DNA of 64,000 nucleotides, taken from positions 62,001 to 126,000 of the forward strand of contig JAKZZE010000010.1 of the NCBI GenBank assembly GCA_024220505.1, in the 5' to 3' direction. The notes under the pieces were generated by a model. The model worked only from the letters and a program-made list of their open reading frames with translations. It was not told the origin of the DNA and did not search any database. Position numbers and translations under genes: made by a program. The DNA comes from Rhizopus arrhizus. Its lineage: Eukaryota; Mucoromycota; Mucoromycetes; Mucorales; Rhizopodaceae. Positions 35,545 to 47,651 of the stretch are shown piece by piece. Numbering within the stretch: the first letter of the stretch is position 1; the number at the start of each line of letters is the position of its first letter.

Positions 35545-37545
35545 ATGCTTAGAAACGTTGCTCGTATTGCCAGTCCTTTAGCTCGTCGTAGCTTGACTTC
35601 AGCTGTAAGAAACCAATAATAGGCGTTTTTCTTTTCTTGATCTCGTTCTCAATTGTCGATTGATACTGTTAAAAAAAAAAAGCGTGAATATTATGTGGAT
35701 ACTGTGATATAGTAACACAACAGTAACAAAACTAGCTTGGACGAGAAATATTTCAACAAAAAAGAGAGAGAAAGAAGAGGAGAATAACGAGATTGAGGGA
35801 GAGAAAGAAAGAAACAACGCTTTTTGTTTTAAAATGACCAGCACTAACTTTCTTTTCTAGGCCCGTCTTAACCTCGGTGCTGTTGCTGCTGCTGCCCGTA
35901 GCTATGCCACTGCTAAGCCTTCTACTTCTGAAGTTTCTTCTATCCTCGAACAACGTATTTTGGGTTCCAGCTCTGAAGCTGATCTTCAAGAAACCGGTCG
36001 TGTCTTGTCCATTGGTGACGGTATTGCTCGTGTTTATGGTTTAAAGAACTGTCAAGCCGAAGAAATGGTTGAGTTCTCCAGTGGTCTCAAGGTAAAGAAA
36101 AAAAAAGGGTAAGAAGAAAGTAGCTTATGATGTGTATAGGGTATGGCTCTTAACTTGGAAGCTGACAATGTTGGTATTGTCGTTTTCGGTAACGATCGTT
36201 TGATCAAGGAAGGTGATACTGTCAAGCGTACTGGTGCCATTGTCGACGTTCCCGTCGGTCCTGGTGTCCTTGGTCGTGTCGTCGATGCCCTCGGTAACCC
36301 CATTGATGGTAAGGGTCCCCTTGAAACTGTTGGTCGCTCTCGTGTCCAAGTCAAGGCTCCTGGTATCTTGCCTCGTCACTCTGTCAACGAACCTATGCAA
36401 ACTGGTATCAAGTCTGTTGACTCCATGGTCCCCATCGGTCGTGGTCAACGTGAATTGATCATTGGTGATCGTCAAACTGGTAAGACTGCTGTCGCTCTTG
36501 ACACTATCTTGAACCAAAAGTACTGGAACAACGGCTCTGATGAAGCCAAGAAGTTGTACTGTATCTATGTTGCTGTCGGTCAAAAGCGTTCTACTGTTGC
36601 CCAACTTGTCAGAACTCTTGAAGAAAACGGTAAGTAAAAGTGAGGAATGAGGAGGAAGAAAGAGGTCGTCTGATTCGCTCAATAGATGCCATGAAGTACA
36701 CTACCGTCGTTGCTGCTACTGCTTCTGAAGCCGCTCCCCTTCAATATCTTGCTCCTTTCTCTGGTGCCGCCTTTGGTGAATGGTTCCGTGATAACGGTCG
36801 CCACTCCTTGATCATCTATGACGATTTGTCCAAGCAAGCCGTTGCTTACCGTCAAATGTCCCTCTTGCTTCGTCGTCCTCCTGGTCGTGAAGCCTACCCT
36901 GGTGATGTTTTCTACCTCCACTCTCGTCTTTTGGAACGTGCTGCCAAGATGAACAAGAACTTTGGTTACGGTTCTATGACTGCTCTTCCCATCATTGAAA
37001 CCCAAGGTGGTGATGTCTCTGCTTATATTCCTACCAACGTCATTTCCATTACTGACGGTCAAATTTTCTTGGAAGCCGAACTCTTCTTCAAGGGTATCCG
37101 TCCTGCCATTAACGTCGGTCTTTCCGTCTCTCGTGTCGGTTCCGCCGCTCAAACCAAGGCCATGAAGCAAGTTGCTGGTTCCATGAAGCTCTTCTTGGCC
37201 CAATACCGTGAAGTTGCTGCCTTTGCCCAATTCGGTTCTGATTTGGATGCTTCTACTCAATTCTTGTTAAACCGTGGTGCTCGTTTGACCGAATTGTTGA
37301 AGCAACCCCAATATACTCCCTTGTCTATCCAAGCTCAAGTTCCCATCATCTTTGCTGGTGTTAACGGTTTCCTTGATAAGGTTCCTGTCAACAAGGTCAC
37401 TGAATGGGAAAAGGATTTCATCAGCCACGTCCACTCTCAACATACTGATGTCCTTGAAGAAATCCGTTCCAAGGGTGTCATCTCTAAGGAACTCGAAGCT
37501 AAGCTCCGTGACATCTGTGAAAACCACACCAAGGGTTTCTACTAA
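35545..37545 (+). CDS. ATP1: Mitochondrial F1 ATP synthase subunit alpha
   Basis: Exons 35545-35604, 35861-36091, 36140-36629 and 36686-37545 give 546 aa. The first exon encodes an Arg-rich mitochondrial presequence ([17 protein letters not shown]). The mature part has [19 protein letters not shown] sequence, the P-loop [14 protein letters not shown], and the [20 protein letters not shown] block formed across the last intron. It also has [17 protein letters not shown]. The alpha subunit forms the catalytic hexamer with beta; its nucleotide sites are regulatory. Strong codon bias fits high expression. The gene is convergent with MVP1, 73 bp between stops. Confidence 0.97.
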
Positions 37546-37618
37546 GTTTTCTTTCTTATAAAAAAAGAAGTATAAAAAATGTATAAAATAAAAAGAGAAT
37601 CTTTATATACAGTTTGTT

Positions 37619-39518
37619 TCAAAGAAAATCATTATACGTATTTGGCAATTGGTTTATAAGTGGCTGTAATTGATTCCAGTGATCAGTCCATTGTTTTGCG
37701 TAAATGAATTCATCTTTTACATAATTGCTATACATGACAGAGATATTGGCCTGCATTTTATGTAAAAGGGAAAGCTCAGAAAGGATACAGTATTTAATGA
37801 ATATTTGTCGTTGTTGTATTAGATTAAGGGCTGGGGTATCTTGAAGTGGTCTATATTTCATAATTTGACGTGCTAATGATTCATTTGAAACCAAAGTCCA
37901 ATTGCTCTCTTTTCTCTCTATTAGTTCCTAATGAAAAAGAGTAAGCTAGAGGTGTGACAGGATCATAGTGGTTACCTTGAATGATTCAAACAAGTCTCTT
38001 TGCTGTATCAAGTTTTCCATTACATCATCAGCTATGGCCATTGCCTATGCATAGATATAAAACATTGGGCTATGACTGAATAAAGGGATTTTACCTCTCG
38101 ATTGAGCATCATACCTGCTTGTTGCATTGATTTCGCTATCTGAGACTGACCTTTTGCTAATAGAGGACAACCTTGACAACGGCGAAAAGGACAGTCTTTG
38201 TCTAATTCGACGAGATTACTAATAAATAGTAAGTAAAATGTCTACTTGTGTACACTTGAACGCATGTACTTTATAGTCATACTGTATCGAATATAGTCTG
38301 TCCCAAGTGCCTTTTTAAACTTAATCATATGACGCATAACGCTCAACATGCTATCGTATTGATGAATGAACCGATCTGACCTCTTCTTCATCCTCCTGGC
38401 CCGATCATCCCAATCCAAGGGCACCATCTTTTCCAATTGATCAATATCATGCTTTGTTCTGATAAATTCATCGTCCAAAGATAACTGAGGATGAGCCATC
38501 TTCCATGAGCTGATGGATGAAGGATGGCTCATGAATACTTTGACGATATCATCTTTACCGAGCACTGGATGCCTAGCGATTGCGTTTATAAACCTTTCAA
38601 GTCCCCTTCGTCTATTTTCTTCAAACGTCTCTGTTCCTATTAGAACAGTCAGTGGGCGAAATATGTACAGTGCAGAATGTGCCTACTTGCAGTGAATTGT
38701 TTGGGTGGCAAATGTGGAATCAATCGATATGGAAATCGTTTCAGTAGTACTTCCCACAGCCACCAGAAATCACTAAATCTTCTCAACACTCTCGTACCCC
38801 ATTTTTCACTTTGTACGTGATAGTTGACATGGCCAAATAAGAAACTACCCTCCCGTTCGGGCGCACGAGAGACGGTGACAGTGTCCAGATTGGATAGCCA
38901 CTGATTGATATTGTTTTGCTGTATGTCGTGTGGTGTTTGCGGTGGTGACGGTATGGACTCTACTGGTTCATGAAAGGAAGGTGTTGGTAAATCTATTGTT
39001 GTCATATTGTTGTTAGCTCTAATATAAATGATGTATATACACGTAACTGTTTCTATGTTTACTGACTGATTCCAATGATACATCTACAGTGTACTATGAG
39101 TTGTAAGTTCATATATTTGTCTAGTAATTTACCCATATCAGCTTGTGCAAGGGCAACCAAGGCAAGAAATAGATTGAATGTGTTCTGTGTGACAAAGAGC
39201 GGATTATTATTTAAATGAATCAAATTGAGAATGTCTTGTTGAATAGAACAAGTTAAGCCAGATAACTTCAATATGTTTTCTAAGTATTTCGGTTCAATCT
39301 TGTCGTATTCTATCTTTAATTCATTGTAAATTCTCTTGTAGCTCTCTGGTACATTGTCAACTATTCAAGAAAAAGGAGAATTTTTATTTGGGTTTTTTTG
39401 CATAAACACTTTCTTATATACTTGAAATATTTTGTTCATCACTTGTTGTATGAGTGCTGCTCTCTATCCAAGGATCATTTGTATAGTCAAGTGAATTAAA
39501 CTCATGGTTGGAATCCAT
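37619..39518 (-). CDS. MVP1: Sorting nexin MVP1 (SNX8-like)
   Basis: Seven exons: 39422-39518, 39133-39360, 38687-39016, 38270-38636, 38095-38218, 37976-38044 and 37619-37927, giving 507 aa. The N-terminal part has NPLFVTQNTFNLFLALVALA, the conserved EH-like segment of Mvp1. A PX domain follows with VNYHVQSEKWGTRVLRRFSD and RFPYRLIPHLPPKQF, including the RRFSD lipid-binding motif that contacts phosphatidylinositol 3-phosphate. The rest is a helical BAR-like domain with a Cys-rich turn (CPFRRCQGCPLL). In yeast Mvp1 tubulates endosomes for retrograde sorting to the Golgi and vacuole-protein sorting. The junction at 39016 uses a TTAGAG acceptor, the least certain join. Confidence 0.9.
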
Positions 39519-39537
39519 TATTAAATGAAATAAAAGG

Positions 39538-39579
<42 letters not shown>

Positions 39580-40862
39580 CCGAAGTGTTGTATCATGCAA
39601 AAAAACCAAAAAAAAAGTGTCGGATTATGAATCGGTATTTCACTACATTTTAAACAATAATCTACAAATGTGCGAGTTGTTATCAATCATTTAGTTTTGT
39701 GGAATTAAGCTTGGACTTGTAAAATACAACATATACAATTAAAAGCAAATCTTTACTTTATCTTAACCTTTTTATAATGAACAAAGAGAAAGAAGGAGTT
39801 ATGTTTAGTTAGGGAGAATTTTGCATTAATTGCGAGTTCTTTGAACCTAAAACAATCAACACACAATTAAATCTCTTTTCTACAAAAAAAAAAGGACTAT
39901 TATAAGGAATCATAAATAGTAAACCCTTTCTCTTTTTATAAGTCAATTATAATTTGAATGAATATCAATTACTACAAATGAAGAAAAGACAGTAATGATT
40001 CCCGGTATCAAATATCAAGTAATAAAAGTAAAGACTTTTTCTTTTTCGAATGAAGAAAAAAAAAGGCTGGATCATTTCTATGTTTAGACAGAAAATCTTA
40101 TTTAAAATAACCCCATTTAAGTGCATACTATTCAATATATATATCGCTCTCACTTGAGGCAGATAAAAAAAAGGGGAGGGGGAAAAGGTAGCTAAAAATT
40201 CTTTCGGGATCAAAGGTAAAATGATGTGGGGTGATCAGATAATGGATTAGGTATAAAATACGCTAGTTAAAGGAAAGAGAAGGAAGCCAATCAAATAGCC
40301 TTTGCCCGAAATGAGCTGGTGACATAGGTTGGGAAGTATCGCATTTAGCTTTAGCAAACTTAAGCAGAGGAGAGGCAGGGAAAACGATTGACGATGTGGC
40401 ACGTCTAGTTGGAGAATGTGGGATGACTGTGGCCGAAGCTTTTGGAACAAGTTATTTCCGTAAGGAAGCATTCGCTTGTTATAATTTGTATATCTCAGCA
40501 CAGACAGCAGCTAAATCTGCTTGCAGTTGTTGGAGATGCTTGCTATTGTGGTGCCTAGCGAGGATTTGAAAATAAAGCAAAAATCTATAGAAAGTGATGA
40601 AAAGTTCACTGTTCATACACTTGTAGCGCTTTTGATCCTTATATTCTTTGATGAGTTTTAATAAACATTAAAATTTTCATCCATAAAAAAAAAAATTAAA
40701 GAAATGCACTATTTTTGAAATCCGTTTTCTTTTCAAAAAATTTTCTTGTTTCTTTTTTTTCTCTCTTATTCTTTTTACGCATATAGAATTAGAGCAGCTT
40801 CTTTCAATCACTTTAGAGAAAGAAAGATATTAGACCAAAGAACTTACTTTTACATGAATTAA
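39519..40862. other. Divergent intergenic region between MVP1 and the carrier gene
   Basis: A 40-base A run (39538-39577) lies just upstream of the MVP1 start. The stretch 40300-40560 is less AT-rich and shows short open pieces on both strands (GEAGKTIDDVARLVGECG on plus) broken by stops. It may be a decayed gene or repeat. No firm feature. Confidence 0.35.
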
Positions 40863-42518
40863 ATGAAGTCTATGCCTCCCCATCCTTATTACGATGAAAA
40901 AGCAAGTGAAAGAGAAGCTCGAATAAGGTGTTTATTCGAATCATTGGATTGTAAGAAAAGAGGCTACTTGGATGCGGACGATGTACTCGGGGGATTCCTT
41001 AAACTCACTCACTTACCTGCTCATACTCGCTATGTGACTGATTTGCTTGCCAAGTGTGATACGGCGCATGATGGAGTGATTTATTTTCAAGAGTTTAGAA
41101 GTTATGTGTTGGAAAAGGAAAAGGAACTTTGGTCATTGTTTTCAGAGATCAATCAATCGAGTGATTTCAAGTTAAGACCCAAAGATTTGCAAAATGCTTT
41201 AGAAGCAGCAGGAATTCATGTTACAAACAATGATATCACTGAATTTGTTCAATGTATTGACACGGGTATTATAAAAATAAGAATTTTCTACGTACGAGAT
41301 AAATAACAATGGGATATAATAGAGGGGAATGGGTATATTGACTTTCAAGATTGGAGAGATTTCTTGCTGGTAAAAGATGCAGTGATTTAAGATTGAAACT
41401 AAAACAAAATGATTGTTTATAGTTACTACCGCGTGAAACAACAATTATGGAAGTCTATCAATACTATCAATCATCCACACAACTTACGCATGATGCAGAA
41501 GTAGTCATTCCTCATACAGACGAAGCAGCTATCAATGCCTATAAATATTTAGCAGCGGGTGGTGTGGCAGGTGCTGTCTCTAGAACATGTACTGCTCCAT
41601 TTGATCGATTGAAGGTCTACTTGATTACACAAACCGGATGTTCAAATCAACAATCTGCCATCATTCACGGTCTAAAAAGCATTTATCATCAAGGAGGTGG
41701 ATTTCGTGCCTTCTTTGTTGGTAATGGACTGAACGTGATCAAGGTTGTGCCCGAATCAGCCATCAAGTTTTATGTGTTTGAAACAGCTAAATCCATCTTA
41801 GCCGAATTGACTCATTCAGAAGACAAGAACGATATGCCTGTGGGCGCTCGATTTGTGGCAGGCGGCGTGGCCGGTCTGTGTGCTCAATTCTGCATTTATC
41901 CACTCGAGACACTAAAGACAAGAATTATGTCATCCAGCGCGATTCAGGAAAAAAGATTGCATGATGTCAAAGCGACACCTCAAAAGTTCATTATTGCCCA
42001 TACAGCGAAATCGCTTTATAGGACGCGTGGATTATTGGGATTTTGGCCTGGACTGACGGTGAGCTTGATGGGTGTGTTTCCTTATCAGGCGTTGGATATG
42101 GGGATTTATGAAACGCTCAAGGTGACATATCTTCAGTACATGAATGCACAAAGGGATGAACATGGGAAAGGTAAACCGCCGAGTGTGTTAGTTCTTTGGG
42201 CATGTGGAATGGTGAGTGGGTCGATAGGTGCGACAAGCGTTTATCCCCTCAGTATGATTAGAACAAGGTAAATCATCCTATGATGGTATCCAATATGATA
42301 CTGACAATGACATGTTCTCTAGACTCCAAGCACAAGGTACACCAGCCCATCCATATCGATATACATCCGCTTGGGATGCAGCCAAAAAGACATTTCAAGC
42401 GGATGGTGTTAGAGGATTTTATAAGGGGTTAGGTCCTACCTTGTTTAAGGTTGTTCCGTCTGTCAGTATTAGTTATGCTGTCTATGAGTTCAGTAAACGA
42501 TCACTTGGAATATCTTAA
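40863..42518 (+). CDS. SAL1: Calcium-dependent mitochondrial ATP-Mg/phosphate carrier (SAL1/SCaMC type)
   Basis: Exons 40863-41265, 41323-41369, 41423-42267 and 42323-42518 give 496 aa, the size of yeast Sal1. The N-terminal third has EF-hand loops for calcium (for example CDTAHDGVIYFQEF and, across the first splice, DTEGNGYIDFQDW). The C-terminal part holds three mitochondrial-carrier repeats with PxD/E-x-x-K/R signatures: APFDRLKVYL, YPLETLKTRI and YPLSMIRTRLQAQG. Such carriers exchange ATP-Mg for phosphate across the inner membrane when cytosolic calcium rises. The downstream neighbour is a convergent CsbD-like gene 128 bp away. Confidence 0.94.
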
Positions 42519-42646
42519 TACTTCCCCCCCCCCTCACCCACTTTATTTATATACCAATGTGTTAGATTATCGTAAAAAGTTCTTTTTTATTAGATTTTAA
42601 AGATGTAAATATAATAAAATAAAAAATAAAGGTTTAAAGTAAACGA

Positions 42647-42946
42647 TTACTTGTTGAATTCCTTTTGAGCTTCACCCTTCTTTTCTTGAACTTTGTTTCC
42701 TGCTTCATCCGTAGTGTTACCAGTCAATGAATTCACTGCACCCATCACGGCACCGCTGGCTTGATCCACTAAACCTTGAACATAGCCAGTAAGATTGGCT
42801 GCACTTTCTTGTACTTTTCCAGAGGTATTTTGAGCGTGTCCCTTATTTTCGAGAGATTCATTACCGACGGCATTACCCACCGTTTCTTTTACATTACCAA
42901 CAAATTGGTCTTTTTTAGCATCGGATCTTGAGGGAGTAGAGGACAT
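42647..42946 (-). CDS. CsbD-like stress protein (99 aa)
   Basis: Single exon. Sequence SDAKKDQFVGNVKETVGNAV and later a second Gly-Asn-rich repeat resemble the CsbD family (known from bacterial general-stress proteins and widespread as small hydrophilic fungal proteins). The C-terminus has KVQEKKGEAQKEF, again CsbD-like. The protein is rich in Asn, Gln, Lys and Glu and lacks Cys, so it is probably an intrinsically flexible stress protein. Precise function is unknown in fungi. Confidence 0.75.
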   Translation of the reverse strand: MSSTPSRSDAKKDQFVGNVKETVGNAVGNESLENKGHAQNTSGKVQESAANLTGYVQGLVDQASGAVMGAVNSLTGNTTDEAGNKVQEKKGEAQKEFNK

Positions 42947-43104
42947 TTCTTATTTAATGATATAAAAAGAGCAGTGAGAAAAAAAAGGGCCAAATATTTA
43001 TAGGTAAAATGAACGCTTTCCAAAAAGGAAATTTTAATACAATAAAAAAAAAACGTCATATTGACTTCATGCAATTACATAATTTATTAAGATTACATCG
43101 TCTT

Positions 43105-44277
43105 TTAACGTGTTGTACCTTCTGGTGTTAGTAAATTACCGTAGCCGTATCCCTAGTATGGTTAAGTAAAAGAACATGCTGATTGGATATTTTACCTTTG
43201 GACCAAATGCTTTTGAATAACACCCTCTACAATACAAATCAAAATCACGATCTACCATATTGGTCGAATCCAGTCTTTTACTACATTGACAGCACTTTAA
43301 ACAAGACTTGTGAAACTTATTTCCTGCACCCAATGCCAACTCTGCTGCATAAACAGGCTTTTTACACCCAGTGCAAATATCGCTTTGTGATGAGAAATTG
43401 AGTTTACGTGGTACATAACTCGTATGATTTCGAGTGTATCCTCCTGAGGAAGGTTTAGACCAGAATGAGGTCATGTTGTTCTCTTCATTTGTTTTTTCTA
43501 TTTGAGGACTGATATCTGGTTTAGGAGGAATGACTGGTTGAGCTGGTTGAGCTGGTTGAGCTGGTTGAGCTGGTTGAGCTGGTTGAGCTGGTTGAGCTGG
43601 TTGAGCTGGTTGAGCTGGTTGAGCTGGTTGAGCTGGTTGAGCTGGTTGAGCTGGTTGAGCTGGTTGAGCTGGTTGAGCTGGTTGAGCTGGTTGAGCTGGT
43701 TGAGCTGGGCGAGGTGGCAAGCTAGGTTTAGGGCTCAACTGTTGTTCCTGTAAAATTTCACTTGGTAATTTGCTTTCTGTACTCAAAAAGGCAGCTCCAC
43801 TGGCTAGTTGAAGATTGTCAATAAAACACTTCTTTTTTTTTTGTATTTTACCAAATCCATATCCTTTAGGCCCCCATTTACGATTATAACATACTTTACA
43901 ATAAGCCTACAGAAAGTTAGTTGAGGAATATTCTAGAAAATGTCATTTACTTCATTCTCTTTCTCGGTTAAAGTAGTTGAATCAAGCCTTTTATTGCATT
44001 CCTAAATTACACTTTTTCAATAACAAAAATTACACCTTTTTTTCTTATTCATTTACTTTGCACGTAAGGCAATAGTTATGCCAAGGTCCTCCGGGACCAA
44101 GGACCTATTCATTTATCGTCAACTTTTTTTTTCTTAAAAAACAATCAAAGGGTACCTGTTCTGCCATATAAACAGCTAAGCAAGTGTCAAAATCAAAGCA
44201 AAAAATAATACTTTAAATTGTTTCTTACATTTCTCACAACGTGGACATTTAGGTGCTCCTCCAAATTTAGGTGCCAT
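43105..44277 (-). CDS. LIM-domain protein with two LIM domains and a PAQ minisatellite linker
   Basis: Eight exons: 44229-44277, 44156-44175, 44057-44104, 43951-44001, 43852-43906, 43196-43803 and 43105-43152 all join in frame; counted this way there are seven coding exons and 292 aa. The first LIM starts [20 protein letters not shown], with [15 protein letters not shown] and [18 protein letters not shown]. The second has [31 protein letters not shown] and [17 protein letters not shown]. Both resemble CRP-type LIM modules that bind actin-associated partners. Between them lies Pro-rich sequence with about 19 copies of Pro-Ala-Gln encoded by a 9 bp repeat. Likely a cytoskeletal scaffold. Confidence 0.9.
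43535..43710 (-). repeat. 9-bp coding minisatellite (Pro-Ala-Gln repeat)
   Basis: About 19 nearly perfect tandem copies of GGTTGAGCT on the plus strand. They encode Pro-Ala-Gln in the LIM protein linker on the minus strand. The repeat unit is a multiple of three, so copy-number change keeps the frame. Confidence 0.95.
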
Positions 44278-44953
44278 GTCTATTTTCTATTAAAAATAAA
44301 AGAAAAAAAAAAAGAATAGACGCCTTTCTGCATATGAAAAAAGCTTCTTTTTTTCTAAACTCATAAATCATTGTCGGAGCAACTTTCTCGTTCTTTCCAA
44401 TGGAATTATATCGAAATGTCCCAGAACAAGTAACAAACGGATGCAAAAGTGGGCACGATCCCTGTATTTGCAGGCTACAAAGCTAGCAAAACCAGGAAAT
44501 ACAGAGTTTAAAATCCGTTAGTAGAGAATGATAAAACATGATATAAGAGAAGAAACCTTAGAACGACCTAAGACGCTTTGACGAGTAAGGTATTGGGCAT
44601 CTTGTCAGCAGTGTTTGAAAGCCTACCGGCTGATTTTAGGGGGAGGGGGGAAGTCAGCTATCGAGCACCAAAAGCAAGAGGTGAGTGCTGCATGAGGCTG
44701 TATATTGCTCAAGAAAAGCCTCTGTTTATGTGATCAATACTGAACAAGGCACCTTTAGTTGGTTCAAATGCATAAACACGAAAAGTAGTAAATATCTTGT
44801 GGCTTGAAAGCAGCTGCAGATAACACCAAGGATGGAGTACGCATGCATCTTTCACGCCAGTGATGAAATGCAGAAATTACACAATGGATGGCGTGCTTTA
44901 GTAAGCCAAACAAAATTCACTATGCAAATGCTTTCAGCATATCAGTGTTGTTA

Positions 44954-44998
<45 letters not shown>

Positions 44999-46560
44999 CA
45001 CCCAATGCTTGTATCAAGCTTTTGGGATAAGCTGTCAAAGACAACAAGCACCCTTTTTACATCATGTCCTATGGTGATGGCCTGAACTGGAGTATTATTA
45101 TGGCCTGTAGTAACAATCTCAAGATCAGTCAAACAAATCAATGAATGTAGTGACGTGACTTATTGACCAATGCCCAAAATTACTCTACATATTACGTTCA
45201 TATAGATCCTTACGAGCAAAACAACTGGGTGTTGCGCAGCACACTTTGGCAGAACCGTAGTACCGTCCCACCCAAAAACAAATGCCACTGTCCATCATAC
45301 TGAGGTTTACAAGAAGATGGAAACACAGATTGGGGACATGAAGGGTTTTTGACACATCAGCGAATACAGATCCAAGGGGCTTTGGTTGAGGCTCGATTCA
45401 AGTCTAATCAAGCTCGATCTATTGCCTTTTCTGTTAGAATTGAGCTAACAAGAAAATATTCAAAGATGGGCCTATCCCAACGACGTCGTATGGCATCCGA
45501 ATGCTTGAACAAAAACCCCACTCTTTCCAAGTTGATCTCGTTTAGAATTCATCCAATTTCACAGCGATGGATTTCAAAAGGGCCTGGCTGTCACCGGAGC
45601 CGACATGGGGTCTAAAGAGGGAGATCTATACTTGAGAAGCCGTTTCAGACACATAGACTTGGGTTACACGTAGCAGACTTTATCCACTGTCAACTATCCT
45701 TGAAGGACAACTCTGTCAGAGACTTTTCTAGATGGCTCAGGTCGTCATTTTGACCTTTGTCTCACCAAAGTCACACTCTCAAGCCAAAAGAAGGAGATGG
45801 ATCAGGAGGCCAACAGGAGCATTTGTGTCCATTGTAAAAAACTCTAGAGACAACAATGTTTTAATCCAAATCGATTTCAGACCCTCCCTCTTTTAGTAAA
45901 GGAGAGCCCGTCAAAAGGGGGGATGATGGTCATCCCTGTCTTGCAACTCACGGGTAAGTTGCTTTTGATGAATAAAGACAAAACTTGTCTTTCAACTGTA
46001 ACCAATGGATAAGAAACAAAACCACGATGATGTTCATCTAAACGAGCGCTAAGCGGTCTATAGGTGGATGTAAGGAGGGCTGCTGCAGCCATTCCGAGTA
46101 AAAAGCTACATAGCAAGGCTTGTGTGATGCCATTGAAGTGGGATTCGCATTCAAGGTACGTATTTAAAAAATGAAGGCAGACAGTCAAGGGTTCAGACTA
46201 AAGCTATAGAAAGGCATCCTTGATGTGGCAGACATTCATTTGAAAGGCAGTGAGGATAACAGTGCCAACAACGCGGACTCTTTATGATGAAGAGGGAATA
46301 AGATCCCATCAAATGAAGCTAAAAAGTAGACAGTACCCAAAGTACCAAACCTTCTTGTCTTTGCTAACATTTAGCTTTTTCTTTTTTGAACATTCTCTTC
46401 ATAACATCTTTTTTTTTTTTTTCTGAAAATCAAACATGCCAGCCAATATAAAAAGGTTTCTTTTACGCAGTTTATTTAAAATATAAAACACTTTAAACGA
46501 TTTTACAATATCCATTCCAACTCTGCAATATCATTGCTCTTGTATAGATGCATATCTCCT
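44278..46560. other. Degenerate, probably repeat-derived region
   Basis: Less AT-rich than other gaps and full of short broken frames. The clearest is 45349-45615 plus (ALVEARFKSNQARSIAFSVR, then KYSKMGLSQRRRMASECLNK). Its coding sense seems to continue in another frame (KGLAVTGADMGSKEGDLYL near 45570-45640), as expected for a decayed element protein. The frame 44832-44955 is another fragment, cut by a 40-base T run (44956-44995). I do not recognise the source family. No terminal repeats were found. Confidence 0.4.
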
Positions 46561-46589
46561 TTTGCTCCTTACTTTAATATGAATGAAAT

Positions 46590-47330
46590 TTTATTGGCAT
46601 ACATGGATCCTCTTTGTACAAATAAGCTACCGTTATTTTCGGATATTGTTTCAAACGCAACACCTGTGTGACCAATGGATTCCCTTGTATCCCTAAACAA
46701 CCGGTCTGACACAAGAATTAAAATCTTTTTAATCCTGTTTTAAATGCAAATAAAAATCTAGAAAACAAAATAGCCTTCAATATTTGTCACCTGTCTTGTT
46801 CTGCACACACCCCTCTCTCTCTTTTTTTTTTCTCTCTCTCTCTCTCTAAAGATTGGACACGCAAAATTAGCATTTTCCAAGGTGTCCGTGAACATAACGC
46901 GACATGATTCATTCGTCTAGTAAAGTAGCCAATGCGGCTTGTGTGCGTTTTAGAAAACGTTGCAAGTATACAACATGCTTTGCTAAACTTTATAAACGTC
47001 CAAGAACAAGACCCAGTCCTTTGAGAAGGGTCACTGACACATAAACACACAGGCCACTGCTTTCTCGTCAAGTATTCTTTATAGAAACGCGGCGGGAAAT
47101 TCCGTTCCGATTTTGCAGCTGGTTCTCCAACCGATTCTATCCCTGCTGCTCAAGAATACCGCACACAGCTTGCCTCAAAAGTCCCTTGCTGATCATTCAC
47201 GAAAGAAGTGTGTCCAATGATTTGACCTGCACCAAAACGTAACGTGTTCACACTGGGAAATAGATATTTTTGTTTAGGAGTTTCAAGTGATTTTAAAATA
47301 ATCTGAAACATGTGTCTGGCTGTTTCTAGT
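46590..47330 (-). pseudogene. Unrecognised, apparently broken gene remnant
   Basis: Three protein-like pieces lie in order on the minus strand. About 47150-47330 has ETARHMFQIILKSLETPKQ then TLRFGAGQIIGHTSFVND and a stop. About 46900-47060 contains LLKGLGLVLGRL and SLAKHVVYLQRFLKRTQAAL, separated by a stop. About 46590-46710 has QGNPLVTQVLRLKQYPKITV and ends PCMPIKFHSY. I could not join them with splice sites, and GA-repeat tracts interrupt the region. It may be a decayed gene or one with missed small exons. Confidence 0.3.
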
Positions 47331-47366
<36 letters not shown>

Positions 47367-47582
47367 AGTTTTGGACGCGTCGAGAAATGTGGGGTGGTGA
47401 ATGATAATTTGAATGACAAATTCAAAATGAACATCCATTTTATTCAGGCTATTTTGTTTTTCCTCCTTTCTCCTTTTGTCATTTCCGTACTACCCCCAAG
47501 GGCTTACCAATCTTGGTCAAAAGGAAAAGAAAGAGTAGGGGCTGAAGAATGATATCATGATTATTCTATGAGGTCTTGAAAG

Positions 47583-47589
47583 TATAAAA
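47583..47589 (+). promoter_or_regulatory. TATA-box-like element
   Basis: TATAAAA lies 63 bp before the first ATG of the acireductone dioxygenase homologue. If used, the transcript would include the upstream ATG at 47652, favouring the longer protein. Confidence 0.4.
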
Positions 47590-47651
47590 GGTGAATCCCC
47601 CTTTTTTGGCTGTGACCGAATCAAAAAAAAAAAAAAAAAAAGAAAAAAGTT

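Noticed and set aside
36125..37527. Several long minus-strand frames
   Set aside because: Antisense shadows of ATP1 exons.
43535..43710. CRISPR-like array
   Set aside because: The units are directly adjacent 9-mers with no spacers, in a eukaryotic coding exon.
43502..43753. Plus-strand frame of Ser-Trp-Leu repeats
   Set aside because: It is the minisatellite read on the wrong strand; the minus-strand LIM protein explains it.
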